Shown one piece after another: positions 31,290 through 43,618 of a DNA stretch of 64,000 bases (positions are counted from its first letter, which is position 1; the number at the start of each line of letters is the position of its first letter). Under the pieces are notes generated by a model. That model searched no databases and had not been told where the DNA came from. It worked only from the letters and a program-made list of their open reading frames with translations. Location of the stretch: positions 120,337 through 184,336 of the forward strand of contig JAQOTE010000022.1 in NCBI GenBank assembly GCA_029945375.1, read 5' to 3'. A program made the position numbers and the translations under genes. This stretch comes from Agaricus subrufescens. Lineage: Eukaryota; Basidiomycota; Agaricomycetes; Agaricales; Agaricaceae.

Positions 31290-34010
31290 CCCTTTCCGAC
31301 CTCTTGGCACTACAAATCAGCCTCTCAGGTAGTTAAAATGTGTTGGAGTCGATTTCACGTCCAGATGTCTATACGGTGGTGACATTTGTTATTATGCGTG
31401 CCCCAGTCTGTTGATCAACATAAGCGGAACTGCAACAAGTTTTTCGGGCCGCGGGTGTTTCTATGCAAAGTTCAACAACATCATGAATCACCGATCACCG
31501 CGAGATCGCCGCTGACTTCCAAAATTCACTTTGTGTGAAGATCTGAGATCTAGTGCTGGCCCACCAAATGATGTATTTACAACATTGTTCATCATGGCTG
31601 GTTACTTGTTCTAAAAATAAAATGAAAAACAAAAAGCACCACAGCCCTGCAGCTTCGAATTGCAACTCAGCGACGAGCTGTCGTGATGTGTCGATATATA
31701 TGGAGCTTGCCATTCATATCGAATCCGTCCCTTGATGGGTCATTGACAATGTTCTTGTTCTCTATTAAAAGAGTAACTTGAAACGAGACTCGCACCCGAA
31801 TGATATGCATTGTAAGAGATGGTTCAGATTCCAAACAACACATGAACTGGGTCAAATATGGTATCTCCAACGCTTCCCTGAAGAATTCACCCCGTCACCA
31901 CCCATCCCATCTCTACGGTTCATTTGTTGATTTATTCTCGTCAGCACCGTTCGTAACCAAAGACACATTAGTATCGCACCCACGCCAAATGCAGCACAGA
32001 TAGCAAATGACTTGTTGTAAGTGGGTTCCCATGCTTTTGCCCAGACAAAGGATCCAGCTATATTTCCGCTCTGAGCTACGGCATTGATTAGCGCAAGTGC
32101 GACTGCGCGTTTTTCGGGATTATCGGCGACTGTTGATGAAGACCATGCCATGAGGCAGACGAATCCAGCACTGGCTTGTGCGACCAAAAACCTAGACGTT
32201 GGTTGTTGGTTAGGTCCAAGTGGGTGAGATAGACACTCGGGGAAACCTACAAAGATACGTAGCGGGCAACAGTATTCATCGTAGATATGGCTAAGATGCC
32301 TCCTATGATGGAGATGAGAAAAGAGGTAATGACATGCATGCATCTTTCCCCTCTTTTATCTGAATGCCACGAAAGCCATATACACCATACGGCGGTGAAA
32401 ATCCAAGGTGGAGCACAGAGAAGGAGCGTGATTGTTGGATTATAACCCAGGGTTTGTGTGAGGGTAGGAAAGTAGAGAAAATGTGAAGAGGAAATATTAG
32501 ACAACACTTGAATGAAGGCCAGACACCAAACTTTCCAATCGGAGACGGCGAGAACGAGGCCTGTTGTTGTTATCTGATACAGCCGCTTTGTTGTATCAGT
32601 ATCGCATTGGTTCAGAGATTGCTGGTGGTTCATTTGCGTGGCCATGTCTTCAATCATTCTTGCCTTTGCCACTGCGTGCTCGGAGGGTGTCAGCCATGTT
32701 ATGTTTTCAGACTCGGGATAATCGGGGAGCACGAAGGTGGCAATTATCGCGACAATAATAGTAAAAATGCCTTCTGCAAAGAAGAGCCATCGCCATGCCG
32801 AATAGCCGAGGGCACCATCCAGCAGGTCCAAGAGCGCAGAAGCCAGGAGCGCACCAAAAGCATTGCTTAGACTGGTTCCAGAAGATATGAATGCGGTTCT
32901 CCGGGAAAGTTCGTCTCTTTTGTACCATCGAGATATCATATAAAGGGTTCCCGGAAAGAATGCGGCTTCTGAGAACCCAAGTAGGAATCGCGCAACGAGG
33001 GCACCATGATAGCTACGACAATCTGAGCGCTGGATGCATACAGCAAACGCTTCACATACTTGGTAACGAACCCTATGCACGAAAACGTTTAGGATTAGTG
33101 CGAGAAATCCAAGATTCGTTTGCAAGACGCGCACCCGTCATGAAGGAAATCGACCCCCAAATGATCATGCAACACGGCAAATATACCGACGGCCTTTTGA
33201 CTTGACTGAGAATCATATTCCTGGTGGGCGAGGTCAGAGTCTAATAACACGAGGCAAGATCAAAGTTTAAGAACTCACGAAGGCACTTGCATCGTGATAT
33301 ATCCTATGTAAAAAATCGACAAGACCGATGCGAACTGTGTTCCTTTTAATCTCAAGTCATCTTCGAATCCGCGCAAGCGAGCAGCGCTGGAGGTATGCGA
33401 GTGAATAACTTGCCATTATGTATGGCAGAATACATACGCTGCACTGATACGGTCGATGTCTAGGCACATCAATTTAGTCTTGTAAGTAAAAATAGCCCCG
33501 CTGCTTGAAAGACTCACAGTTGACGATTTGCATGAAGAAAAGCATTGACATCCGAATGTCTAGTTTCCTGAGTAGCCGCTTCTCGACCTTCTCCCTACCC
33601 TCAGATACTGTAAGCTGCGACTGGGAATCGATTGCATAATGACGTGGTGCTGTGAAGAGAGTTAGCTTAAAAGTAACAACAAGGTGACAGACACATACGA
33701 GGCGAGCAGGATCGAAGTAGAGGACGCTCCTCGGTGACCATACTTGCGCAAGTAATCGTACGCCAAGGTCTTAACGCTTCAAGCTCCCCTCGTACGAAAT
33801 TGGTCAAATGAAAACGTGTGGCAGTCTGCACGATGCCGTAATGGCCCAGGCCGCAGAAAGCCGTTTGTATTTATAGCTGATTGGCGTATTCTTGAGCGCC
33901 CTTTGAGATTGAGACAACATTCGACGTAATCTACGTATTTCTAGAGGATCCTGCTCTGAATATTATCGCATAGGCGGAGGGGTGGGTAAGAGAAGTAACT
34001 TTTTTATATA
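31290..34010. repeat. Segmental duplication, unit 1 (with MFS copy 2)
   Basis: About 2.7 kb, from the sequence around TCAGGTAGTTAAAATGTGTTGGAG to GGCGGAGGGGTGGGTAAGAG, recurs about 3.6 kb downstream with the same order and orientation. It includes MFS copy 2 and both flanks. Ends are approximate. Confidence 0.8.
31852..33741 (-). CDS. MFS transporter, anion:cation symporter family, copy 2
   Basis: It starts at ATG 33741 (MVTEERPLLRSCSP), with an intron in the next codon, then EKRLLRKLDIRMS. The main exon (to 32247) holds ALVARFLLGFSEAAFFPG, a signature of ACS-type permeases, plus YKRDELSRRTAF, WRWLFFAEG, VLPDYPESE and SDKRGERC. The last exon ends RYHI with TGA at 31852–31854. Frames are open in the major exons, so it appears functional. 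Most residues are identical to copy 3, and copy 1 is more distant. It probably imports a small carboxylate or vitamin-like anion at the plasma membrane, with substrate unknown. Confidence 0.83.
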
Positions 34011-34097
34011 TCGACTCGAGAATGATCACCCATGGTGTATTCGAAAGCACAAGTTTGTCCTTTTTCATAAAAGAGGCACACTTCTTCATGGTTCGGA

Positions 34098-34686
34098 ATG
34101 TTGCAAAGGAGATACAGCCCGCACGCAGAGCCTTGTTCGAGTTTCGGGAAGAGTTGCAGAGTGTAGTCAGTTGAATTACATCTTTAGTCGGTGGTGGTTG
34201 ACTCAGCCCCTTCCTTTCATGCCATTAGTACCTGACGCTTACACTTTGTAGACGACAAACATCCGGTACTATTCACTACTGAGAGCAACCGAATTGTCTC
34301 AGTGATGGTAACTGCCATCGAGGTGCGATGCACTATTACAGGAGTATAATGAGTTTTTTGAGACCATTTACACGCAATTGTTCGATCCGGAGGCATTCGA
34401 GCGCAGTCTCCCATCTGATGCGGAATTCCACCTAGCACGGGAAGAGTGGGACACGATCCAGAATGCTCTTTACAATATAGCCGCTGATAGGAATCTTCTC
34501 GAGGCTCGTATAGCGATTCCACGTCTACATCGTGCGGCTTGCCATCCAGTAACTTCAGATGTGCAAGAAGCAGTTGCTCTGACTGGTGTTCCTGAAAACC
34601 CCGTAAATCATGAAGGCGAAAGCTTTTCCAGCACATCTCTACATGCTTCTCGTCGAGATCATTTAAATAGCCCTGTCCGATTTTAA
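34098..34686 (+). pseudogene. LPP-family copy P8, degenerate fragment
   Basis: It lies between the two MFS duplication units. It keeps the end of exon 2 (ALFEFREELQSVVS, then a stop) and exon 3 (FTTESNRIVSVMVTAIE, then a frameshift). After that come FDPEAFERSLPSDAEF to EARIAIPRLHRAACH, and the tail is lost (SFSSTSLHASRRDH). It is closest to P3 by the shared HRAAC variant. No equivalent follows MFS copy 3, so it was not part of the duplicated unit. Confidence 0.7.
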
Positions 34687-34929
34687 CGTTTGGATTGAAT
34701 CGATAACAATTTTGACTCTGATCAGCAAGCCTATCGAAGTTTTGTTAGGTCATGCAATTATCATAGTAAGATGAGTATATTGAGAACAAATCAAAGGAAA
34801 TTAGGACTTATGGTGAATCAATCATAGCCACGATACCATAAGCACTCTAGGAAGAATTCTGTCGCAGGAATTCAGACTCTGTTTGACTAGTGCAAATCAA
34901 TTCATAATAAAGTTGGATGGTCTGATGCT

Positions 34930-37625
34930 TCATCCCCTCTATACACTACAAATTAGCCTGTCAGATGGTTAAAATCGTGTTGGAGCAGTTTCCAGGTCCG
35001 AATAGCCTCTAAGGCAGTGAAGCTTATTAAATTAATGTGCATGCCTCAGTTTGTTGATCAGTATAAGCCAAACCACGGAAGTTTTTTCGAGTCGCGGCTG
35101 TTTGCATGTAACCATCCCGCATCGCTGCAAAATGATTTTATTGAGATCTAAGATCTAGTGCTCGCCTGACGACTCCCGATTTATCTACAACATTGTGATA
35201 TCGAATGGTTACCCATTCTAAAAAAAAAAACAACAAAAGGCAAAACAACCCTGCAGCTTCGAATTGCAACCCGGCGAATGATGTGTCGCTATTTATGGGA
35301 TTGTGCCATTCACATCAACTCTGTCCCTTGATGGGTCATTGACAATGTTCTTGTTCTCCGTTAGAAGAGCAACTCGAAACGAGACTTGCATTCGAATTGT
35401 ACGCACTCTTTTGGGATTGTTCAGATTCTGAGACCAACACATGAACTGGATCAAATATGATATCTCCAACGCCTCCCTGGGAAACTCGCTCCTTCACCAC
35501 CCATCCCATCTTTACGATCCATTTGTTGGTTTATTCTCGTCAACGCCGTTCGTAACCAAAGGCACATTATTATCGCACCCACGCCAAATGCAGCACAGAT
35601 AGCAAATGACTTGTTGTAAGTGGGTTCCCATGCTTTTGCCCAAACAAAGGATCCAGCTATATTTCCACTCTGGCATACAGCACCGATTAGCGCGAGTGCG
35701 ACCGCACGTTTTTCGGGATTATCGGAGACTGTTGATGACGACCACGCCAATAGGCAGATGAATCCGGCGTTGATTTGTGCGACCAAAAACCTGGATATTG
35801 ATTGTCGGTCAGGTCCAAATGTGCGTAATAAATATTTGGGGAAACTTACAAAGATACGTAGCGAGCAACAGTATTCATCGTAGACATGGCTAAGATGCCT
35901 CCTATGACGGAGATGAGAAAAGACGTGGCGACATGCATGCATCTTTCCCCTCTTTTATCTGAACGCCACGAAAGCCATATAGACCATGCGGTAGTAAAAA
36001 TCCAAGGTGGAGCACAGAGGAGAAGCGTAATTGTTGGATTATAACCCAGGGTTTGTGTGAGAGTAGGAAAATAGAGAAAATGTGAAGAGGCAAGATTAGC
36101 CAACAGTTGGGTGAGGGCCAAATACCAGACTTTCCAATCCGAGACGGCGAGAACGAGGCCGGTTGCTGTCATTTGATACAGTCGCTTTGTTGATTCGGTA
36201 TCGCGTTGATTCGGAGATTCCTGGGGGTTCAATTTCGTAGCCATGTCTTCAATCATTCTCGCCTTTGCCACAGCGTGCTCGGAGGGTGTCAGCCATGTTA
36301 TGTTTTCAGACTCGGGATAATCGGGGAGCACGAAGGTGGCAATTATCGCGACAATAATAGTAAAAACGCCTTCTGCAAAGAAGAGCCAACGCCATGCCGA
36401 ATAGCCGAAGGCGCCATCTAGCAGGTCTAAGATCGCAGAAGCCAGGAGCGCACCAAAAGCATTGCTTAGACTGATTCCAGAAGAAATGAATGCGGTTCTC
36501 CGGGAAAGTTCGTCTCTTTTGTACCATCGAGATATCATATAAAGGGTTCCCGGAAAGAATGCGGCTTCTGAGAATCCAAGAAGGAATCGCGCAACGAGGG
36601 CGCCATGATAGCTATGACAATCTGAGCGTGGGAAACATACAGGAAACGCTTCACATACTTGGTAACGAATCCTGTGCACGATAACATTTGGGATCAGTGC
36701 GAGAAAAGCATGGTGTAGTTTGTAAGAGGCGCACCCGTCATGAAGGAAATCAGACCCCAGACAATCATGCAACATGGTAAATATACCGACGGCCTTTTGA
36801 CTTGACTGAGAACCATATTCCTGGTGGGTGAGGTCAGAGTCTAATAACATGAGGCAAGATCAAGGTTTAAGAACTCACGAAGGCACTTGCATCGTGATAT
36901 ATCCTACGTAGAAAATCGACAAGACCGATGCGAACTGTGTTCCTTTTAATCTCAAGTCATCTTCGAATCCGCGCAAACGAGCAGCGCTGGAGGTATGCGA
37001 GTCAATAATTTGACATTATGTATGGTAGAATACATACGCTGCACTGATACGGTCGATGTCTAAGGGCGTCAATTCAGTCTTGTAAGTAAAAATAGCTGCT
37101 GCTTGAAAGACTCACAGTTGACGATTTGCATGAAGAAAAGCATTGACATCCGAATGTCTAGTTTCCTGAGTAGACGCCTCTCGACCTTCTCCCTACCCTC
37201 AGATACTGTAAGCTGCGAATTGATTGCATAGTGACGCGGTGCTGTGAAGGGAGTTAGTTTAAAAAAGTAACAACAAGGTGTCGGATACATACGAGACGAG
37301 CAGGATCGAAGTAGAGGAGACTCTTCGGCGGCCATACTTGCGCAAGTAATCGTATGCCAAGGTCTTAAAGCTTCAAGTTTCCCTCGTACGAGATTGGTCA
37401 AACGAGAACGTGTGGCAGCCTGCACGGTTTCGTAATGGCCTGGGCCGCAGAAAGCCCTTTGTAATTATAGCTGGTTAGCGTATTCCTTAAGCGCCCTTTG
37501 ATAGTAAAACAATATTCGACGCTACCTACGTATTTCTAGAAGATCTCTAGAGGATCCTGCTTTGAAGATTATCGCATAGGCGGAGGGGTGGGTAAGAGAA
37601 GCAACTTTATTATATATCGGCTTGG
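34930..37625. repeat. Segmental duplication, unit 2 (with MFS copy 3)
   Basis: This is the second unit of the tandem duplication, offset about 3.6 kb from unit 1. Similarity includes non-coding flanks on both sides, for example the AAATGAT...TTGATGGGTCATTGACAATG region upstream of the MFS stop. Confidence 0.8.
35451..37335 (-). CDS. MFS transporter, anion:cation symporter family, copy 3
   Basis: It starts at ATG 37335 (MAAEESPLLRSCSS), followed by a GTATGT intron, then RHYAINSQLTVSEGREK and EKVERRLLRKLDIRMS. The large exon (to 35846) carries ALVARFLLGFSEAAFFPG, WRWLFFAEG, VLPDYPESE, PTLTQTLGY and SDKRGERC. The final exon ends RYHI with TGA at 35451–35453. No breaks are seen in the main exons. 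It arose with copy 2 by a tandem duplication. Differences are spread through both exons and the loops (for example TKLNPQESPNQ against TQMNHQQSLNQ), so the pair is not brand new. Its substrate is unknown. Confidence 0.83.
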
Positions 37626-37948
37626 GAATCATCACCATCACGGCGGTGGGAATATCTTTTTTAAGTGAACCTCACTTCACCCTAAGCCTCTATGAGATTG
37701 TATGTTCAACTTGATAGTAGCGAGAGTGCGGATCACCGCTGGTACCACGACAAAGGTGATACGACTTGTTCAGATGTTGCAAATTACATGAGCTAAGTGC
37801 TTCTGGAAGAATATCACCCCTGAGCGGGATTTGACCCGAGACTTCCTATCACCACGCTCCTTCCAATTCTGCATTCTAATCGAGATAACAGGGTTATAGT
37901 AGTGATAAGATACAGCATATCAAGTCTTCTGGTGACAAGCAAGAGCGA
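37336..37948. other. Intergenic, no gene seen
   Basis: This holds the upstream region of MFS copy 3 and the 3' flank of the next gene. A tRNA-like stretch near 37815–37895 was examined and not accepted. Confidence 0.4.
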
Positions 37949-39518
37949 TCAATTCTTTTTACGCTTCATCATCGGTTTACTGGTTGTCAACGTTGTTCTG
38001 CCGTCCTCCCGAAGGTCCGAGTCCTTCGTCAAACGCCGCTTCAAGCCCTTCTTGGTCACGACCTTCGAGTTCTCCATAGCTGGGATTTGGCCGACGTCTA
38101 CCAGGTCCTCATTGTCTGTTTCCATCTTGAAAATTCGCTCACCCGCCTCGTCCTCGTCTCTCTCACCCTTTATGTCAGTACCTCCAATTTCGCTGTCATT
38201 GATCCCTGGATCATCCGCCTCATCAATCCCGCTGCCATCATCGTTAATCTCGCTTAATATCTCGTCATCCTGAGCTTCCGAAGCACAGGCCTCGCTATCA
38301 TCGCCCTCTTCGACACTCAATTCACTATCATCCCAACTATCAGCCTGATGCACCCTCCAGCCATTGACTTGACAACCATCATCGTCCTCCGTACCTGAAT
38401 CATCAGCTTCTTCACTATCATCGTCCTCGTTGTCTTCTTCATGACTGCTGACAGTGGCGCTATCGAGACGAACAGAACCATATCCTACCAGCCCACTTGC
38501 CTCCGCTTGGTCTCCTTGATCTCCGTCGGTATTGATCTTGCCCGTTGTGTCCGTAGTAAGTCCACGTCCTCTTCTCACATGATAGTTTCTCTTATTCTTG
38601 GCGACTGACTTTATAATTTCATACGTAGCCCAGTCATCAACATATTTGCCGAGCTGAGGTTCTAGCTCTCTAGCCTTGTTAAAGAAGTCAATAAATGGTA
38701 TAGATGGCCTCGATCCTACATACACGTGCTGCTGCCTTGCAGATGAGGGTCAAATCTTGATGATGCCAATCGACGCTGAACGGTACTTCCACTTGAAGCA
38801 TTGCGGTAGCAACGTTCGCCTGAAAATCCAATAATAGAAAGTCAGGCTCTATTCTTATGCTAGTGGGCCTTTGGCCGTTCAGGATCTTACCCGACAACTA
38901 TTATAGAGCTGTTTTTTGTTCCTTAACCGCATAGCGTCTAGTAGGTTTCCCAAGGGATCAGGTCTAGGAATTAATTCTGGTTCATGGTCTTCAGTTAGAG
39001 GAGAGGGCGAGTCTTGATCATCGTCCTTAATTGGAGAAGTAAAATCTTGAGCCCGCTCCCTCTCTAATTCGGCAATTCTGGCTATTACTCTAACTTAAGT
39101 CAAAGTGAGCAAAAACAGGAGGCAAGAAACACCTACTGGCGTTTTCAGCAACCATTGCTTTCAGTATTTCTATTTCTTTGACAATGTATTGATTGACGCC
39201 TTTCATCGAATGCCTTGTCTGGTTGTTGACAATTTGTTTTGGAACACCATTCCCTGTCGTAGTTCTCCCCGCGACGGAGGCGGTAACAGGCGCAGAAATC
39301 GACTGTTTGGGTAGATTTGCCCGTTTCTGAACGGACAACGATGATCTCCCTTCGACCACAAGCTGTTTCGACTTCGGAAATTGCTTCACCGGACCAATTG
39401 GCTTGACCCAGGCGGGATTGTAAGAGTACTTGAAGGGATCCGGTTGGTTAGACGACGGTGTTTGGGAAGTAGTCGCAACGGGGTAGTGTCTCTTCAGACG
39501 TGGTCTCTGTCGGCCCAT
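37949..39518 (-). CDS. Unrecognised acidic, probably nuclear protein
   Basis: There are four exons with consistent splicing: ATG at 39518, an intron near 39132–39090, a GTAAGA intron before the exon starting ANVATAMLQVE, and a GTACCG intron before QHVYVGSRPSIPF. The N-terminus is basic and Pro/Ser-rich (RQRPRLKRHYP). A short helical region (YIVKEIEILKAMVAENA, then RIAELERERAQ) could form a coiled coil. A conserved-looking segment (FIDFFNKARELEPQLGKY) follows. Then a long Asp/Glu/Ser stretch ends in Lys/Arg clusters (KKGLKRRL and MMKRKKN) that look like nuclear localisation signals. I do not recognise the family. A chromatin or transcription role is only a guess from composition. Confidence 0.7.
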
Positions 39519-40694
39519 TTGCTGGTAAACGGAGCACTCCTTCGTGAGTGTTAAATGAGAAGGGAAGTTAATGGTGGTAGTGGAGCGAGTAACCAGTCGG
39601 AATCACATTCATCTCGTAAACTGGCAATAACATTCGTCCCTCTGACGCACAAATTTTTTTTTTCTTTTTACGTTGGATAGCAATGGATCAACTGTTAATA
39701 TCGGGAGAGCGAAAATGATCTAATCCAAATTTTTTCTACTGGTCTATATTGCTTTGGTGGCTGGGTAGGCTCGGCAGTACATACGTGAAGATTGTTCAAG
39801 GATCAGAAAGGTGGGCCTGAGGCGTATAAGAGTTCCTGTTCAAGTCGAGTCTCCGTTCGGCTAGAAGGAACAGTAATAGATGCATATCGGCCATTTGTGG
39901 CTACGAAAGTTCTTTGTGGAAAACCACCAGCCACTCACATGGCGTCCGGGGGCCAGGCTTAGTCTAAGCCTATGCCACAAGCATTTCACATAGAGTTTTC
40001 AAGGGCATTACGACTCTTTCTCCCAAAAGTACGCGAAGCAAATGCTCGGGCTGTCCAAACGCCGAACCGTTGAGTGTAAAAAGAAGTTTGTTCATTTTCG
40101 GCGTTGATGATTCCGATAAGAAATGTGTCTCCACCCATTTTGAGCATACTTGGCAAGCTTCAGAACTTCGGGAGCCGTCCGTCAGTCCGGCAATCTGGTA
40201 CTTCCTCCCGTCGGAGCTATGCCTGTGAAGGGGTCAAGAACTGCGATCACACACCCCGCAGCGCGCGCATTGCTAAGGGACATCTCAGCATTCTTACCAG
40301 GTATGAATTACAGGACTGACCGTGGGATTTATGACCCTGGCAGCTACTTTTGCCACTTGTTCTTCTCCCTGCTTCGTCAACAGCGAAAATGGTGCTTGTC
40401 GCTAGGAAAATTGGCTGACGGAATTATGTTTTCGTTCAACGTAAACAGCGGCGATCATGCCCAGATCTCAAGCCTAGTTTTAGGAGTACGTATTTTTGCA
40501 GTCTTTGTCATTGATGTCTAATTCAAATATACGTAGATTTATTCTCATGGCTCGGGAGAAGACCTCCGTCGGAGTGATTTAGGAGCGCCATAGCCCCCCC
40601 TCCTTCCCTTCCATCAATTACCTTTTGCCTTTGTCCACCTCTTCTCTCTTTGGGCTGCGCAACTTTTTCTTTCTTTCTTTTTTTCTCCTACAAG
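39519..40694. other. Intergenic, no gene seen
   Basis: This is a divergent region between the acidic protein gene and the S33 hydrolase. Pyrimidine-rich tracts (for example CTTTCTTTCTTTTTT just before 40695) are typical of fungal promoters. No coding signal is recognised. Confidence 0.4.
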
Positions 40695-42974
40695 ATGGAT
40701 ACTTGGTCTTTGGCGCGCTTGCGGGTGGTACTGGCAATTGCGCTGTTGGCTTTGGTTCTGTCACTTATCCTGCTTAGTGGATTGACCGATGGCGATTATG
40801 ACCCCGCAGTCTCATCAACTGCGGTCAAAGATTTCTACTGGATAGATGTAAGTTTCTTTCTCTCTACAGGAATCCAACTCAATGAATTCCTCTTTTTTTG
40901 TTGGGAAGATTGAACCGTCACACGACCTAGTCTGGCATCAGTGCAACAGCTCTCCACGTCGTGATTGTGCTCGTCTCCTCGTCCCTCTCGACCATCTCAA
41001 TCATTCTGCCGAAAATCCCAAACATGCCGCCATCGCACTTATCCGTATCCCTTCCCCATTATCGTCAACCACTCGCTATCGTGGTCCAATTCTCTTCAAC
41101 CCCGGAGGTCCAGGTGGCAGTGGTGTCGACCTCATCGATCGCGTGGGAGATCTTCTAGCTCAAGTAGTCGGAGAAGAATTTGATGTAGTAGGATTTGATC
41201 CCCGAGGCATTGCTCGTTCTACACCTAAAGTTACGTTCTTTGCCACGCAAGGTGGTGAGAGAGAACTCTGGACGGCTGATGATGGAGGTGCTATCCGAAG
41301 TGAATCTGATGATTTGGAAGGGGACAGTGGCAAAAGTGTGGAAACGACATGGGCTCATGCGGTTGTGAAGAACAGGTTGGCTGAGGAAAGAGGGGGTGAT
41401 TGGTTGGGAAATATCAATACGGAACAGACTGCGTATGATATGTTGAGCATTGTCAAGGCGCATGGGAGGGAGAAGCTTCAGTATTGGGGCCTTTCGTATG
41501 GCACTGTCCTGGGCTCCACATTCGCGACTCTATTCCCGGTATGTTAAGCTTCTCTGCTCATTACACGATAACCGAATCTAACACCGCGCTAGGACAAAGT
41601 GGAGAGGATCGTACTTGATGGGAATGTCGACACTGCCAACTATTACGCAAGTACGTATCTCTCATTTTTTGACTTCCTTCCCCCTTAATAACAGTCTTGG
41701 TATTGCAGCACAATGGAGTAACAACCTCCTTAACACCTCCGAAACGCTCAACCAATTCTTCAAATCATGCCACAACGCCGGACCCACCTCTTGCCCATTT
41801 TGGGCTCCCACTCCCTCTCTGATCTCGGCTAACCTAACACGGATCTATCACGATCTCTTAACGAACCCAATTCCAGTCCGTGGGTCTACATCTTACGGAA
41901 TTCTCGACTACTCCTTTGCTCGACAAATCGTGTTCGCCGCCTTGTATACCCCTTATAGGACGTGGCCCGCGTTGTCTGCTGCTCTTGCTGCTTTGGGTGG
42001 ACCTAAACGTGACCCTTCGTTAATGTGGAATATGAATGTACAAGAAACATTCATATGCTCTTGTTCTTCCTCCTCATGTAACGACACTACAAATCCAGAC
42101 AAATCTAGACAAGAAAAAGATTTTACAACTTCCTTTCCAGACGCACAAACAGCCATCTTGTGTACAGACGGATCAGACATACCCGTCGATGTTAGCTCTG
42201 CCAAAACTTATTTTGAGGAGTTGAAAGAGACGTCTGAGTGGGCGGATATTTGGGGGAATATACATATTGGTTGTGCTAGTTGGCCGAAGACGAAGAAGAC
42301 GTTCCGGGGACCTGTTGAAGGCAATACGAGCTTTCCTATTTTGTTTGTTGGAAATACGGCTGGTATGTTTTTTTTTGTGGTAGACATACTCGCCGCCACG
42401 TTAACTAATTTTGTTTTTTTTTTTTTGTAGATCCTGTTACGCCTTTGGTTCAGTGAGTATCGGCGCTCATGCCGTTTACCTATTCAAGGATTCTTAATTT
42501 CATAAACTAACATTGTTATGTAGTGCGAAGACTATGTCGGGACGATTCCCTGGTTCTCGTGTTCTTACACAAGATTCACCCGGTGTGCGTATCAAAACAG
42601 GATTTCTTTTCCAATCAATAAACTGAGATGCGATTTTCTAGCATTGTTCGCTTAACGCACCGTCGGTGTGTACACAATCGCATATACGGACGTACTTCCT
42701 AAACGGGACACTCCCGCGCGAGGGTACTATCTGTCCTACCATCATGCCGCCATTCCCTCCTTCTCTTGAAGAAGGAAATGATATGAAGGAAGGTACTGTC
42801 GCCGCGGATGACACTCACGAAAAGGAAATGGTTTTCGGCCCGGGAAGAGAGTTGACAGAGAGTGACGAGAATGAAATGATGGATGAAGACATGAAGAATA
42901 CGGTACTCGAATTGAGTCGAACCTGGAAACCTTTCAATCAGCCTATCTGGGGCGGTCGAGGGTTCTTGTTGTAA
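40695..42974 (+). CDS. Membrane-anchored TAP-type α/β hydrolase (peptidase S33 family)
   Basis: It starts at ATG 40695 with a short cytosolic end and one hydrophobic segment (residues about 10–30, LALVLSLILLSG), a type II anchor or signal. Next come the oxyanion region FNPGGPGGSG, DVVGFDPRGIARSTP, and the nucleophile elbow GLSYGT with the catalytic Ser. The C-terminal TAP-like domain has the acid Asp in GNTADPVTPL (split by an intron) and the His in DSPGHCS. Several introns are spliced, including near 40850, 41543 and 42364. The triad is complete, so it should be an active exopeptidase or related esterase acting on extracytosolic substrates. Bacterial relatives remove N-terminal tripeptides or prolyl residues. 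Confidence 0.85.
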
Positions 42975-43000
42975 TTTGTATGGACAAGACGGGAGTTGCG

Positions 43001-43618
43001 GGTTCTGAGAGGTTAACCCCGCATCCCCATTACTGACACTCTGCATAGCCTCTCGTACAATATAAAACAAAAGAAAAAGGATGATAGCTGATTCATCGTT
43101 TTTTTTTTGAGGGGGACGACTTTGTCTCCCCTCTTCCCTCATGTATACTCTATACTCTCTAAAGTCTCCCCTTTTCCCTCCATGTATACTCTCCTAGTCA
43201 CTGTTTATTCCGATTCTTTTTAAAAAAAGCGACAATAATGCATCTGAACCATTGTAGTGATATACATTATCTCCGCACTGACCAAGAAAATCTACCAAAA
43301 AAGAACAAAGTATCAAGTCCCATCGTCATCACATCGTATTACTATGGGTTCTGAAAGGTTAACCCCGCATCCCCGTTACTGACACTCTTCGTAGCCTCCC
43401 GTACAATAACAGAAAAAGAAAAAGCTGATTCATTGCTTTATTTGAGGGAGGACAACTTTGTCTCCCCTCTTCCCTCCATGTATACTCTCCTAGTCACTGT
43501 TTATTCCGATTTTTATAAACGACAACAATGCATCTGAACCATTGTAGTGATACACATTATCTCCGCACTGACCAAAAAAAAACCTACAAAAAAAAAACAA
43601 AGTACCTTATCGTCATCA
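43001..43618. repeat. Tandem direct duplication in a 3' intergenic region
   Basis: Unit 1 (about 43001–43335) and unit 2 (about 43347–43618) share long stretches, from GGTTCTGA(G/A)AGGTTAACCCC through TCTCCCCTCTTCCCTC and AATGCATCTGAACCATTGTAG to CCGCACTGACCAA. Unit 1 has an extra internal copy of the TCTCCCC...CATGTATACTCTC part. The block lies between the convergent hydrolase and cyclin C genes and contains the end of the latter. Confidence 0.85.

Noticed and set aside
37815..37895. tRNA-like sequence on the minus strand (CCCTG...CAGGG ends and a T-arm-like GGGTCAAATCCC)
   Set aside because: Only five acceptor pairs form, the T-loop lacks the normal TTC start, and no sensible anticodon arm can be folded. 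At most a decayed tRNA.
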